NCBI RefSeq assembly: GCF_016679925.1
Contig: NZ_JAEQBW010000009.1
Coordinates: forward strand, 1-64,000
Length of the DNA: 64,000 bases
Source of the DNA: Marivirga aurantiaca
Lineage (GTDB): Bacteria; Bacteroidota; Bacteroidia; Cytophagales; Cyclobacteriaceae
Direction: 5' to 3'
In this document: positions 1-8,813 of the stretch, piece by piece
Position numbering within the stretch: position 1 is the first letter of the stretch
How the letters are laid out: every line of letters starts with the position of its first letter
Program-made: the position numbers and the translations under genes
The notes under the pieces: model-generated
What the model was told of the DNA's origin: nothing
The model's database searches: none
The model's input: only the letters and a program-made list of their open reading frames with translations

Positions 1-860
1 GTGGCAGCAGTGAAATTGCGACCACAGCGACCACTACAGTAAGTGCTCCTGGAACATACACTTTAGAAGTAACGAAAGAAAGTACAGGTTGTACAACTAC
101 TACGACTACCACGGTTGGCACAGACTACTCTCAACCCGAAGGCGTGGTTGCTAGCAACAACGGCCCACTTACGTGTGAGACTTTAAGCGTAGAGCTGACA
201 GGATCCACGACCACGACAGGCGTGAGCTACCGTTGGTTAAGTGGCAGCAGTGAAATTGCGACCACAGCGACCACTACAGTAAGTGCTCCTGGAACATACA
301 CTTTAGAAGTAACGAAAGAAAGTACAGGTTGTACAACTACTACGACTACCACGGTTGGCACAGACTATTCACAACCAGAAGGTGTGGTTGCCAGCAACAA
401 CGGCCCACTTACGTGTGAGACTTTAAGCGTAGAGCTGACAGGTTCCACGACTACAGCAGGCGTGAGCTACCGTTGGTTAAGTGGCAGCAGTGAAATTGCG
501 ACCACAGCGACCACTACAGTAAGTGCTCCTGGAACATACACTTTAGAAGTAACGAAAGAAAGTACCGGCTGCACAACTACCACGACTACTACGGTTGGCA
601 CAGACTACTCACAACCAGAAGGTGTTGTTGCCAGCAACAACGGCCCGCTTACGTGTGAAACTACCAGTGTAGAGCTGACAGGATCCACGACCACGACAGG
701 CGTGAGCTACCGTTGGTTAAAAGGCAGCAGTGAGATTGCGACTACAGCAACCACTACAGTAAGTTCCCCTGGAGCATACACTTTAGAGGTAACGAAAGAA
801 AGTACCGGCTGTACGACTACCACGACTACCACGGTTGGCACAGACGATTCTCAGCAGCCC
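1..860 (+). repeat. Tandem 240-bp in-frame coding repeats
   Basis: The same sequence recurs with an exact 240-bp period: GGCAGCAGTGA occurs at 3, 243, 483 and 723. Positions 1-120 and 241-360 are identical as written, and later copies differ by scattered, mostly synonymous changes. Each unit encodes 80 residues. The array begins before the window, so its true copy number is unknown. Confidence 0.95.
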
Positions 861-1412
861 GTTTGTAGTATAAATGTACCACTTGATCCTCTGGAAGAAT
901 TTCAGGAAGAGACATTAACTGCCATCCCTGAAAATGATGTTTCATATTCCTGGTCCATTAGTGGTAAAGGATGGGCGATAATCTCAGGCGAGAATACGCC
1001 AGAACTTGTTTATGTGGTGGGGCAAGGAGGAACGAGTGCTACTTTTACACTTACGACACAAAACAATGTCACAGGCTGTTCCAACACTTGTAGTATTACG
1101 CTCAGAGCTGAGGAAGAAGCTTTTAAACAATCTTTAAACAATAGTAATAGTTTTACTATGAAATCATATCCTAATCCTTTTATAGAAAATACGAAGATAG
1201 AGTTTATGTCCAGAAAAGATGATTTTGTCACTGTTAGACTTTATACATTGAATGGAGTGTTTATTAATACTTTACTTAAATCGGAAATTAGGGGTTTTGA
1301 AACATATACTGTTTTGATTGATGGAGGCGACCTGCATTCGGGAGCGTACTATTGTGTTATTACTACAAGAGATAAGGTTTACACGAAGAAATTATTGCTT
1401 CTCAATCACTAA
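1..1412 (+). CDS. Repetitive Thr-rich surface adhesin, 3' end, T9SS type A sorting domain
   Basis: The reading frame is open from the first bases, so the 5' end lies outside the window; the GTG at 144 is only an internal Val codon. The visible part holds almost four copies of an 80-residue immunoglobulin/PKD-like unit (VVASNNGPLTCET ... TTTTTTTVGTD), each with two Cys and a run of seven Thr. After about position 860 comes a diverged PKD-like domain with several Cys. The last ~85 residues (SYPNPF ... GAYYCVITT ... KKLLLLN) form a T9SS type A sorting domain, so the protein should be exported and fixed to the cell surface. Adhesion is inferred from the architecture. The DNA copies are nearly identical, which suggests recent duplication or gene conversion. 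Confidence 0.85.
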   Translation, partial: GSSEIATTATTTVSAPGTYTLEVTKESTGCTTTTTTTVGTDYSQPEGVVASNNGPLTCETLSVELTGSTTTTGVSYRWLSGSSEIATTATTTVSAPGTYTLEVTKESTGCTTTTTTTVGTDYSQPEGVVASNNGPLTCETLSVELTGSTTTAGVSYRWLSGSSEIATTATTTVSAPGTYTLEVTKESTGCTTTTTTTVGTDYSQPEGVVASNNGPLTCETTSVELTGSTTTTGVSYRWLKGSSEIATTATTTVSSPGAYTLEVTKESTGCTTTTTTTVGTDDSQQPVCSINVPLDPLEEFQEETLTAIPENDVSYSWSISGKGWAIISGENTPELVYVVGQGGTSATFTLTTQNNVTGCSNTCSITLRAEEEAFKQSLNNSNSFTMKSYPNPFIENTKIEFMSRKDDFVTVRLYTLNGVFINTLLKSEIRGFETYTVLIDGGDLHSGAYYCVITTRDKVYTKKLLLLNH

Positions 1413-1803
1413 CTTTTGACAGTTAAGAATATATAATTATTAAAATGAAGTAGGATCATGTTTAAATAGATAATCCGGAGAATGGCAGGGTTACATTGGT
1501 GTGCAACAAACAAGTGGTAGGCCGTGTGATCTTGTCATTTTTAAATTTATTATATTTAGCAGCTTGTCCAATTATTCTTTAGGCAGATAGAGCAAGGCTG
1601 AAGTTGTCAACTTCAGCCTTGCTCTATCTTTTTGCGTATCTTTGTTTGATACTATTATTAAATTTATAAATAAGCTGAATGAATTAGGCATCCCGATAGC
1701 CATTAGAACCAACTGAGTATGGATATTAGGTTTAAAAAGGATGATTGTGGGGCTTACTAGTAGTTGAGCTATTCCATTTAACCATTAAAAAAAATTATAT
1801 ATA
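1413..1803. other. Intergenic stretch with a strong terminator
   Basis: This 391-bp stretch between the adhesin and a small membrane protein gene has no credible open reading frame. Its one clear element is the long hairpin at 1586-1633. A TATCTTTG at 1637-1644 fits the Bacteroidota -7 pattern TAnnTTTG, but no well spaced -33 element is visible, so I do not call a promoter. Confidence 0.6.
1586..1633 (+). terminator. Intrinsic terminator, 20-bp stem
   Basis: GATAGAGCAAGGCTGAAGTT (1586-1605) is perfectly complementary to 1609-1628 across a 3-nt loop and is followed by TTTTTG. It lies about 175 bp after the adhesin stop codon and probably ends that transcript. Confidence 0.85.
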
Positions 1804-1992
1804 ATGAAACTTCAAAAGATATTTGGGCCTGTACTTCTTGTATTAGGAGTAGCCAGTTTGATATATGGCTCTCTACTATTTGTAAATGATGACAATGGCA
1901 ACTGGAAGTCTTTGGTTGTGCTTTTTGTGCTGGGGCTTATCTTCTTTACTTCCGGGTTGGGGATCATTAAAAACATAAGAGATAAGGAATAG
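1804..1992 (+). CDS. Small two-helix membrane protein, unknown function
   Basis: A 62-residue protein with two hydrophobic segments, about residues 7-27 and 37-57, separated by a short polar linker (NDDNGNWK). The ends are basic (MKLQK and KNIRDKE). I recognise no family. Only an AT-rich stretch with no clear Shine-Dalgarno precedes the ATG, which is normal in this phylum. The gene stands alone between a terminator and a TetR gene. The antisense frame over the same bases is longer by one codon but less protein-like. Coding status is probable, function unknown. Confidence 0.5.
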   Translation: MKLQKIFGPVLLVLGVASLIYGSLLFVNDDNGNWKSLVVLFVLGLIFFTSGLGIIKNIRDKE

Positions 1993-2123
1993 CTAAGAAG
2001 CAATTCCTAAACGTGCTTTTATTATGTTTAGCTTCAAAATTAGAAGGGATAAGAACCAATCTTCCTGAAAATAGCTTAGTTTCTATAGTAATTAGAAAAA
2101 GAAATCAAAAAATATTTAGTTTT

Positions 2124-2139
2124 TTAAACAGTGTTCAAT
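2124..2139. promoter_or_regulatory. Candidate TetR operator before the tetR gene
   Basis: TTAAACAGTGTTCAAT is an imperfect palindrome centred on AACAGTGTT. It ends at the -7-like TATATTTG (2140-2147), so a bound repressor would block the tetR promoter. The same motif recurs in reverse orientation at 2797-2812, with 14 of 16 bases equal. Confidence 0.6.
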
Positions 2140-2147
2140 TATATTTG
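2140..2147 (+). promoter_or_regulatory. Bacteroidota -7 element (TATATTTG) for tetR
   Basis: TATATTTG fits TAnnTTTG and lies 15 bp before the ATG at 2163. A T-run at 2120-2125 may serve as the -33 region. Confidence 0.5.
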
Positions 2148-2162
2148 TTCGTATAATTTATT

Positions 2163-2780
2163 ATGGGTATAGCAGATCGTAAAATAAGGGAAAAGGAAGA
2201 ATTAACAAGACAGATACTTGATGCTGCAAAAGCCTTATTTATTGAGAAAGGTCTGCATAAGACTTCTATCAGGAATATAGCTGATCGAATTGAGTACAGT
2301 CCCGGGATCATTTACCATTATTTTAAAGACAAAAACGAGATTTTCCATGCCATTCACACTGAAGGTTTTATTGAATTGAGAAGCAGGTTGCAAGTATTGG
2401 CTTCTGTTGAAAATCCAATGGAAAGATTGAAGGCATTAGGTACAATTTACATTCAATTTGCTCTTGAAAACAGTGATATGTATGATTTGATGTTTATCAT
2501 TGAAGCCCCTATGGATTATTTGAATGATACAAATACTCCTTGTTGGGATGAAGGAATGAGTGCTTTTGATGCTCTTAAGAGCACAATAAAGGAGTGTATG
2601 GATTTGGGACACTTCCAGGGTCAGGAGTTAGAACCTTTGACTTTTATGATTTGGTCGACTGTACATGGAATGGTTTCTTTAAAGATCAGACAAAGGACAA
2701 ATGTTATTGATCCTGAAGAGGTGGAACATATTGTAGATAATGCATTTAAAGCATTTAAAATAATGCTGGATAAAGTATAA
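2163..2780 (+). CDS. TetR/AcrR family regulator of the adjacent RND efflux operon
   Basis: This 205-residue protein has a TetR_N helix-turn-helix at about residues 12-60 (ILDAAKALFIEKGLHKTSIRNIA ... GIIYHYFKDKNEIF). The remaining helical part would bind an inducer and form the dimer. It lies 52 bp before a TolC-adaptor-RND operon on the same strand. Matching palindromes before tetR (2124-2139) and before the operon (2797-2812) suggest that it represses both itself and the pump, the usual arrangement for such regulators. The inducer cannot be read from sequence. The family call is firm; the target assignment is inference from the operators. Confidence 0.88.
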   Translation: MGIADRKIREKEELTRQILDAAKALFIEKGLHKTSIRNIADRIEYSPGIIYHYFKDKNEIFHAIHTEGFIELRSRLQVLASVENPMERLKALGTIYIQFALENSDMYDLMFIIEAPMDYLNDTNTPCWDEGMSAFDALKSTIKECMDLGHFQGQELEPLTFMIWSTVHGMVSLKIRQRTNVIDPEEVEHIVDNAFKAFKIMLDKV

Positions 2781-2796
2781 AAAAATTTACCCATAT

Positions 2797-2812
2797 ATTA
2801 AACACTGTTAAA
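2797..2812. promoter_or_regulatory. Candidate TetR operator before the RND operon
   Basis: ATTAAACACTGTTAAA reads TTTAACAGTGTTTAAT on the other strand and matches the site before tetR at 14 of 16 positions. It lies 20 bp before the TolC start codon, where a bound regulator would block transcription of the operon. Confidence 0.6.
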
Positions 2813-2832
2813 AATAAATACGTTGTAATAAA

Positions 2833-4188
2833 ATGAAACATGCAATACTCAAAAATGCGCTTGCTGTCCTTCTTTTTTTTGCTGTTTTGCAAGAATCGTA
2901 TGGGCAGTCTATTCTTGATGATTACATCACAGAAGGCCTGCAAAACAATCTTGTCCTTAAGAATAAAAACATTGATTTGAATCAAAGTTTGCTTGCTCTT
3001 AAGGATGCGAGAAGTTATTTCCTCCCCTCTTTGGATTTGGGGGCAACCTATAATCTTGCACAAGGAGGAAGAGTGATCGATTTCCCTGTCGGGGATTTGT
3101 TGAATGATGTTTACAGTTCTTTAAATGCATTGTTGGACCAACAGCAATTTCCCCAACTGGAAAATGTACAGGAGCAATTTCTACCCAATAATTTTTATGA
3201 TGCAAGGGTGAGGGTCAGCTATCCGGTACTTAATAAGGATTTATATTATAATAAGCGGGTGAGAGAGGAAAGTGTACAACTGGAAGAATATGAAGTGAAA
3301 ATTTTTGAAGCTGAATTGGAAAAGAACATCAAACAGGCATACTACAATTTTTGTATGGCACATACCGCTATAGAAATCCTTGAAAATTCTCAATTACTGG
3401 TGGAGCAAAACCTTAAAGTCAACCAATCACTTAAGGATAATGGCAAAGCCTTACCTGCCCAGTTGCTAAGGGCTGAAAGTGAGCTGGAAAATATTAAATC
3501 ACAACTGATAGAAGCTAATAATAAACTACAAAATGCCACTTATTACGTTAATTTCCTGCTTAACCGATCTTTAGATGCTTCAGTCAAATTTGAAGAACCA
3601 GGCCTTGATGAGGGTATATATTTAAATCTTTTACAGGAAAAAGATCATAGCAGAAGAGCAGAAATCCTGAAAATCAATAAAGCGCAGAACATCCAGCAGC
3701 ACTTATTGAGATCCAATCAGAATTATGCCATTCCTAATGTGAGTGCCTTTCTGGACCTGGGACTTCAAGGATTCAATTTTGAGGTGAATGAACAGAGTCG
3801 CTATTATCTTTTTGGCCTTCAACTGTCCATGCCACTATTTCATGGTGGTCGCAACAAAAATGCAATCAGTAGCTCCCAACTTAATCTGGAAAGCCTGAAC
3901 CATCAGGAAGCATTATTGAATAGCCAAATAGAAATGGCCATTCGTACTTCCAAAAACAATATCAAAGCTTCGCAAGCAGCTAAATCTTCAGCTGAATCGA
4001 ATTTAAAAGCTTCAACAGCCTATCTCAAGCTGTTGGAAAAAGGCTACAGGGAGGGGGTTAATTCTCTCATAGAGTTTATTGATGCACGCAATCAATACAC
4101 CAATGCTGCTTTAAAAGTGAGTATAGCAAATTATAACCTCTTGAATGCTATAGCAGATCTGGAAAGGGAATTGACTTCCCTTCAATAA
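2833..4188 (+). CDS. TolC-family outer-membrane efflux channel
   Basis: This 451-residue protein has a signal peptide (about residues 1-25, ending near YGQS) and two tandem outer-membrane efflux repeats. These are rich in long helices with Ala, Gln and Asn, as expected for the alpha-barrel of TolC proteins. The second repeat ends GYREGVNSLIEFIDARNQY, a typical family motif, and length is normal. It is the first gene of an efflux operon with an adaptor 49 bp downstream and an RND pump after that. It should form the exit duct of a tripartite pump. Substrate is unknown. The outer-membrane gene comes first here, whereas the second RND operon in this window has it last. Confidence 0.9.
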   Translation: MKHAILKNALAVLLFFAVLQESYGQSILDDYITEGLQNNLVLKNKNIDLNQSLLALKDARSYFLPSLDLGATYNLAQGGRVIDFPVGDLLNDVYSSLNALLDQQQFPQLENVQEQFLPNNFYDARVRVSYPVLNKDLYYNKRVREESVQLEEYEVKIFEAELEKNIKQAYYNFCMAHTAIEILENSQLLVEQNLKVNQSLKDNGKALPAQLLRAESELENIKSQLIEANNKLQNATYYVNFLLNRSLDASVKFEEPGLDEGIYLNLLQEKDHSRRAEILKINKAQNIQQHLLRSNQNYAIPNVSAFLDLGLQGFNFEVNEQSRYYLFGLQLSMPLFHGGRNKNAISSSQLNLESLNHQEALLNSQIEMAIRTSKNNIKASQAAKSSAESNLKASTAYLKLLEKGYREGVNSLIEFIDARNQYTNAALKVSIANYNLLNAIADLERELTSLQ

Positions 4189-4237
4189 TCATGGTTCTAT
4201 TTATTCTAAATACATCAACATTAAATATTTCTAAATT

Positions 4238-5308
4238 ATGAACACTTCAAAAACAATAAAAGGTCTGATCACCTTTAGCATTTTGCTGGGCTTGGTGATA
4301 AGCTTGGGAGCTTGCAGTACATCAGAAAGCAAAGACAAGGTTGAAATTCCGGTTGACAAAATTCCGGTAAAGGTTTGGACTATCGAAAAGTTTCAAGGAA
4401 CTATACCGCTTCATGGATCCGGGCAATTTACCACCGAGGATGAAACTATTCTATCTTTTAAAACAGGGGGTATTATCAGTGAAATACATGTTTCAGAAGG
4501 AGATTATGTTCGGAAGGGCCAAACATTGGCTAGTCTGGATTTAACAGAAATCAATACGAGTGTGATTCAGGCTCAATTAGGCTATGAAAAAGCGCTTAGG
4601 GATTATGAACGTATACAGCGTTTGTTGACGGATAGTGTAGCTACTTTAGAACAATCACAAAATAGCAAAACAGCCCTGGATATTGCTGTGCAAAGTTTGA
4701 AAGCAGTCCAATTCAATAAGGAGTATTCAGAGATCAAGGCACAAAAAGATGGTTATGTTTTAAGAAAATATGCCAATTCCGGACAACAGATAGGATCAGG
4801 ATCTCCCGTTCTACAAGTGAGTGGTGCCGTTAAGGATAATTGGAAACTAAAAGTGGCATTAAGTGATAAGGATTGGGCTTTGGTTTCAGAAGGGGACACT
4901 GCTCACATTCATACTTCAGTTAATCCTGAGAAAAGCTATTTGGCTGAAGTGAGTAGCAAAGCAAGGCAGGCAAATCCTATGACGGGCACTTATTCAGTGG
5001 AACTAAAATTCAGGAATGATGCCCCGGCCTATCTGGCCAGTGGCATGTTCGGAACTGCTGATATCTACAGTGCTCAATCTACAAAAGCCTGGAATATCCC
5101 TTATGAGGCCCTTCTGGATGCCAATGGAGGGTATGGGTTCGTATTCGTAACAGAATCCGGTGAAACAGCCAAAAAAGTATCTGTTAAAGTGGGTAAAATC
5201 TATCCTGATAAGGTGCAAATACTGGAGGGTTTGGAATCTTATTCAAAGCTAATCATTTCTGGTAGTGCTTATTTAAATGACAATTCTTCCATTTTAATCC
5301 AACAATAA
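4238..5308 (+). CDS. RND efflux periplasmic adaptor (membrane fusion protein), lipoprotein
   Basis: This 356-residue protein opens with a lipoprotein signal whose lipobox LGAC places the lipidated Cys at residue 26. Next come a biotinyl-lipoyl-like half-motif (GGIISEIHVSEGDYVRKGQTLASLD, about 75-100), a short helical hairpin, the second lipoyl half (GYVLRKYANSGQQIGSGSPV) and beta-barrel and membrane-proximal domains. This is the HlyD/AcrA order. It should bridge the TolC channel and the RND pump in the periplasm. The pump gene follows after one base, so the three genes form one operon. Confidence 0.9.
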   Translation: MNTSKTIKGLITFSILLGLVISLGACSTSESKDKVEIPVDKIPVKVWTIEKFQGTIPLHGSGQFTTEDETILSFKTGGIISEIHVSEGDYVRKGQTLASLDLTEINTSVIQAQLGYEKALRDYERIQRLLTDSVATLEQSQNSKTALDIAVQSLKAVQFNKEYSEIKAQKDGYVLRKYANSGQQIGSGSPVLQVSGAVKDNWKLKVALSDKDWALVSEGDTAHIHTSVNPEKSYLAEVSSKARQANPMTGTYSVELKFRNDAPAYLASGMFGTADIYSAQSTKAWNIPYEALLDANGGYGFVFVTESGETAKKVSVKVGKIYPDKVQILEGLESYSKLIISGSAYLNDNSSILIQQ

Positions 5309-5309
5309 G

Positions 5310-8300
5310 ATGCGTATCTCGAATTTTGCTGTAAAGAACTATCAATTTACACTGGTGATTTTTATCATGACCATTGTATTGGGCCTTACAACCTTCTTTA
5401 ATATGCCCCGGAGTGAGGATCCTTCCCTTGAATCCCCCCAATTTCCAATTGTAGTAGTTTATCCCGGTACCAGTCCAAGTGATATAGAAGAACTGGTGGT
5501 GGAGCCATTGGAGAAAAGGATTTATGCTTTGGAAGACATCAAAAGGATCAGAACCAGTATTAATGATGGAGTGGCAGTCCTTAATGTGGAGTATAAATAT
5601 GAATCCAATGTGAATGATAAATACCAGGAATTGGTAAGGGAAGTCAATAGTATGAGGGAACAACTTCCCAGGGATATTTTTAGTATTGACATCAATAAGA
5701 TTACTCCCTCAGATGTAAATATTTTACAAATTGGGCTGATTAGTGAGAACAGTTCCCGCGAATCACTGAAGAAATATAGTGAAAGGTTGCAAGACGAACT
5801 GGAGAAGATCAATGCTTTGAAAAACGTGGAAATCCATGGTTTGCCCGATGAAATTGTCAGGATCGATCTGAAGCTTGATAAAATGGCTCAAATGAATGTG
5901 CCATTACAGGCTGTAATTGGCAGCATTCAAAGTGAGATCGGAAATATTCCCGGGGGTACTATTGAGGCAGGGAATAAAGCTTTTAATGTAAAAACAAGTG
6001 GCAATTATAAAAGCCTGGAAGAAATAGCGAATACTTTAGTGTATTCTATTCAGGGGAATAGCATTGCTCTTAAGGATATTGCCAATGTGCATATGGATTT
6101 TGATGAAAACAAGCATATCACAAGGCTTAATGGCTACAGGTCGATATTTGTGACTGCTGCCATGAAAGAGAATAGCAATATTTCCCAACTTCAGGAATTG
6201 TATCTGCCCGTAATTGAAAAATTCAAAACTACACTACCTGCAAATATAGATTTGGCACTGGCCTTTGATCAGGCAGAGTTTGTCAACAAAAGATTAGGCG
6301 GATTAGGCTTTGATTTTATGATTGCCATTTTATTGGTTTCCATTACTTTGCTCCCATTGGGTAATCGAGCAGCTTTGATTGTAATGATTTCCATTCCACT
6401 TTCCCTTGCAATAGGTTTAGTGTTGTTAAATATGATGGGGTATAGCCTCAACCAACTCAGTATAGTAGGTTTGGTGGTAGCCCTTGGTTTATTGGTTGAT
6501 GATAGCATTGTGGTAGTTGAAAATATAGAACGATGGTTGCGTGAGGGGCACTCCAAAATGGAAGCCACATTATTGGCTACCAAACAAATTGGGCTTTCTG
6601 TTGTGGGCTGTACGGTCACACTTATAATTGCTTTTATGCCACTGGTATTTATGCCGGAAGGGGCAGGGGATTTTATTAGAAGTTTGCCTATGGCCGTGAT
6701 TGTAAGTGTTTTGGCCTCCATGCTGGTTTCTTTGACAATCATCCCTTTTTTATCAAGCCGGGTATTGAAGCAACATGGCCCTGAATATAAAGGAAATATG
6801 TTTCTAAGATCCCTGCAAAGCCTGATTTCCAAAAGTTATGCCCCCTTATTGGAAAGATCTTTGAAAAAACCTGTGCAGACATTATTGATAGCCATAGTTA
6901 TTTTTGGGGGCTCACTGGCTTTGTTCCCTGTAATTGGTTTCAGCCTTTTTCCTGCCTCGGAAAAACCACAGTTTATGATTAACGTTCTCACGCCTATTCA
7001 AACAAGGATAGGGGAAACGGATGCGATTTCCCGTGAGATAGAGAAAGTATTAAAGGAGATTCCTGAAGTGGAATTTTTCTCCACTAATGTGGGAAAAGGT
7101 AATCCCAGGGTGTATTACAATGTGATCCAGGAAAATGAAAGAACAGATTTTGCCCAGCTTTTTGTACAACTGGAAGCCAGTACTTCCACACAAAGAAAAA
7201 CCGAAATCACAGAATATTTAAGGGGAAGATTTAATGCATTTGCAGGTGCGAAAGTAGAGGTGAAGAACTTCGAACAAGGACCTCCAATCAATGCTCCCGT
7301 GGAAGTAAGATTAGCTGGTGACAACCTGGATAGTTTGAGAATGCTGGCTGGGAAAGTAGAAGATATGCTTCGGGAAACAGAAGGAACACTTTATATAGGC
7401 AATCCAGTAAGTAATTTAAAGACAGATATAAAAGTGGCTTTTCAAAAGGAAAAAGCCCGGGCTTTAGGAGTGAATATTTTAGAGGCAGACCGAGCCGTTC
7501 GCTTGGCTATAGCCGGCTTAAAAATGGGCACTTATTCTGATGTCAACGGAGATAAAAGGGAAATTGTAATTACCAGTCCCAAAATAGAAAGGGCGTCTCT
7601 GATGAGTTTTGATAATTTATTCATCAACAATAATCAGGGTGCAGCTATTCCTATCAAGCAAATAGCTGACTTGGAACTTGAAAGTTCACCATTATATATT
7701 GATCACTATAATAAAATAAGAACTGTTTCTGTAACAGCATTTGTTGCAGAGGGCTTCTTGGTAGATAGAGTGATCAATGAGGTGATTGCCAAAATGGAAG
7801 CATTGCAATTACCTTCAGGATATTCATACAAAATGGCTGGTGAGGTTGAATCCAGGGAGGAGTCATTTGGTGGATTTGAAACAGTAATTATTGTGACGGT
7901 ATTCATGTTTATTGCCGTTTTGATTTTACTCTTTAAAACATTCAAAAGTACCATTATTGTACTTTCAGTTATTCCTTTGGGTATTGTTGGAGCTGTAATG
8001 GCTTTATGGATGACCGGAAATTCTTTAAGTTTTGTAGCTATCATTGGCTTAATTGCCCTGGCAGGTATTGAAGTGAAGAATTCAATCCTATTGGTGGATT
8101 TTACCAACCAGTTGAGGGCAGAAGGGAAACCTTTGGATGTGGCTATCCGGGAAGCAGGGGAAATCCGATTTTTGCCAATCGTTTTAACAACATTGACAGC
8201 TATTGGAGGCTTAATGCCAATTGCCTGGTCTACCAACCCACTGATATCTCCTCTGGCTATCGTGTTGATTGGAGGCTTGATCAGTTCCACTTTGCTTTCA

Positions 8301-8366
8301 AGAATTGTAACACCTGTTGTATATAAACTATTGCCTCCGAAAATTACAGTTCATGGAAGAGAATGA
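5310..8366 (+). CDS. RND efflux pump, AcrB/HAE1-like inner-membrane transporter
   Basis: This 1018-residue protein has the duplicated RND plan: TM1, a large periplasmic domain, TM2-6, TM7, a second periplasmic domain and TM8-12. Helix 4 carries the proton-relay acidic pair in LLVDDSIVVVEN (about residues 396-397). Length is normal for the family, which exports drugs, dyes or lipids using the proton gradient. It starts one base after the adaptor stop and should be co-transcribed with it and with tolC. The N-terminus (MRISNFAVKNYQFTLVI ... PRSEDPS) resembles the small-molecule HAE1-type group rather than heavy-metal CusA, but substrate is not predictable. Confidence 0.92.
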   Translation: MRISNFAVKNYQFTLVIFIMTIVLGLTTFFNMPRSEDPSLESPQFPIVVVYPGTSPSDIEELVVEPLEKRIYALEDIKRIRTSINDGVAVLNVEYKYESNVNDKYQELVREVNSMREQLPRDIFSIDINKITPSDVNILQIGLISENSSRESLKKYSERLQDELEKINALKNVEIHGLPDEIVRIDLKLDKMAQMNVPLQAVIGSIQSEIGNIPGGTIEAGNKAFNVKTSGNYKSLEEIANTLVYSIQGNSIALKDIANVHMDFDENKHITRLNGYRSIFVTAAMKENSNISQLQELYLPVIEKFKTTLPANIDLALAFDQAEFVNKRLGGLGFDFMIAILLVSITLLPLGNRAALIVMISIPLSLAIGLVLLNMMGYSLNQLSIVGLVVALGLLVDDSIVVVENIERWLREGHSKMEATLLATKQIGLSVVGCTVTLIIAFMPLVFMPEGAGDFIRSLPMAVIVSVLASMLVSLTIIPFLSSRVLKQHGPEYKGNMFLRSLQSLISKSYAPLLERSLKKPVQTLLIAIVIFGGSLALFPVIGFSLFPASEKPQFMINVLTPIQTRIGETDAISREIEKVLKEIPEVEFFSTNVGKGNPRVYYNVIQENERTDFAQLFVQLEASTSTQRKTEITEYLRGRFNAFAGAKVEVKNFEQGPPINAPVEVRLAGDNLDSLRMLAGKVEDMLRETEGTLYIGNPVSNLKTDIKVAFQKEKARALGVNILEADRAVRLAIAGLKMGTYSDVNGDKREIVITSPKIERASLMSFDNLFINNNQGAAIPIKQIADLELESSPLYIDHYNKIRTVSVTAFVAEGFLVDRVINEVIAKMEALQLPSGYSYKMAGEVESREESFGGFETVIIVTVFMFIAVLILLFKTFKSTIIVLSVIPLGIVGAVMALWMTGNSLSFVAIIGLIALAGIEVKNSILLVDFTNQLRAEGKPLDVAIREAGEIRFLPIVLTTLTAIGGLMPIAWSTNPLISPLAIVLIGGLISSTLLSRIVTPVVYKLLPPKITVHGRE

Positions 8367-8451
8367 AATAATTGGAATTAGGCATCGTTTTTGAAGGGTC
8401 AATAAAAATAAAGGAATAAAGAGTAGTAAAATAATGATGAAATAACAGCAT

Positions 8452-8685
8452 ATGAAAAACATTTCAAATTTTAAAAAGATTATCAATGTGTTTCAGCACT
8501 ATGGAATAGCACTGACCGGAAAGAGGAAATCCGCTAATTTCTATAGTGGGCTTCATATGGAGAGGGTTTTTGTGGAAGGGTTGATTTTCGAACTGGAATA
8601 TAGCTTGAAGAGAGAATTGGAGGAAAGCAAAGTGAGAAATGTAGAAACTCCGGAGCAACTCATCAATTATTTTGTTAACAGATAA
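8452..8685 (+). CDS. Small acyl-carrier-protein-like protein lacking the phosphopantetheine Ser
   Basis: This 77-residue acidic protein has a second half (MERVFVEGLIFELEYSLKRE, then VETPEQLINYFV) that follows helix II, helix III and the terminal helix of acyl carrier proteins. In ACPs this region begins with a DSL motif whose Ser carries 4'-phosphopantetheine. Here the equivalent stretch reads HMERV with no Ser, so it should not be modifiable. The resemblance is my reading by eye. It lies 85 bp after the RND pump on the same strand and ahead of a convergent terminator. It may be a degenerate ACP or a small regulator with an ACP-like fold; function is unknown. Confidence 0.55.
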   Translation: MKNISNFKKIINVFQHYGIALTGKRKSANFYSGLHMERVFVEGLIFELEYSLKRELEESKVRNVETPEQLINYFVNR

Positions 8686-8747
8686 ATTGGCAGTAAAATA
8701 ACCATTCTAATAGGTGGAAATCTCAATAAGAAGTTCTGCTATAAAAA

Positions 8748-8783
8748 CTGTCTGGCGGATTGAATAAACAATCTGCCAGACAG
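8748..8783 (-). terminator. Intrinsic terminator of the hydrolase gene
   Basis: CTGTCTGGCGGATTG (8748-8762) pairs with CAATCTGCCAGACAG (8769-8783), with one G-U pair and a 6-nt loop. On the minus strand the hairpin is followed by TTTTTAT, the U-tract expected after the alpha/beta hydrolase gene that ends at 8814. It may also stop read-through from the plus strand. Confidence 0.75.
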
Positions 8784-8813
8784 CTAATCCAACATAAAAT
8801 TACATCCTGCTTC

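Noticed and set aside
1-860. CRISPR or satellite array
   Set aside because: The 240-bp units are in-frame coding DNA of a secreted protein.
6269-6832. Long antisense frame (187 codons) over the first RND pump
   Set aside because: It lies wholly inside an intact pump gene, is low-complexity and lacks any family motif, so it is a shadow of membrane-helix codons.
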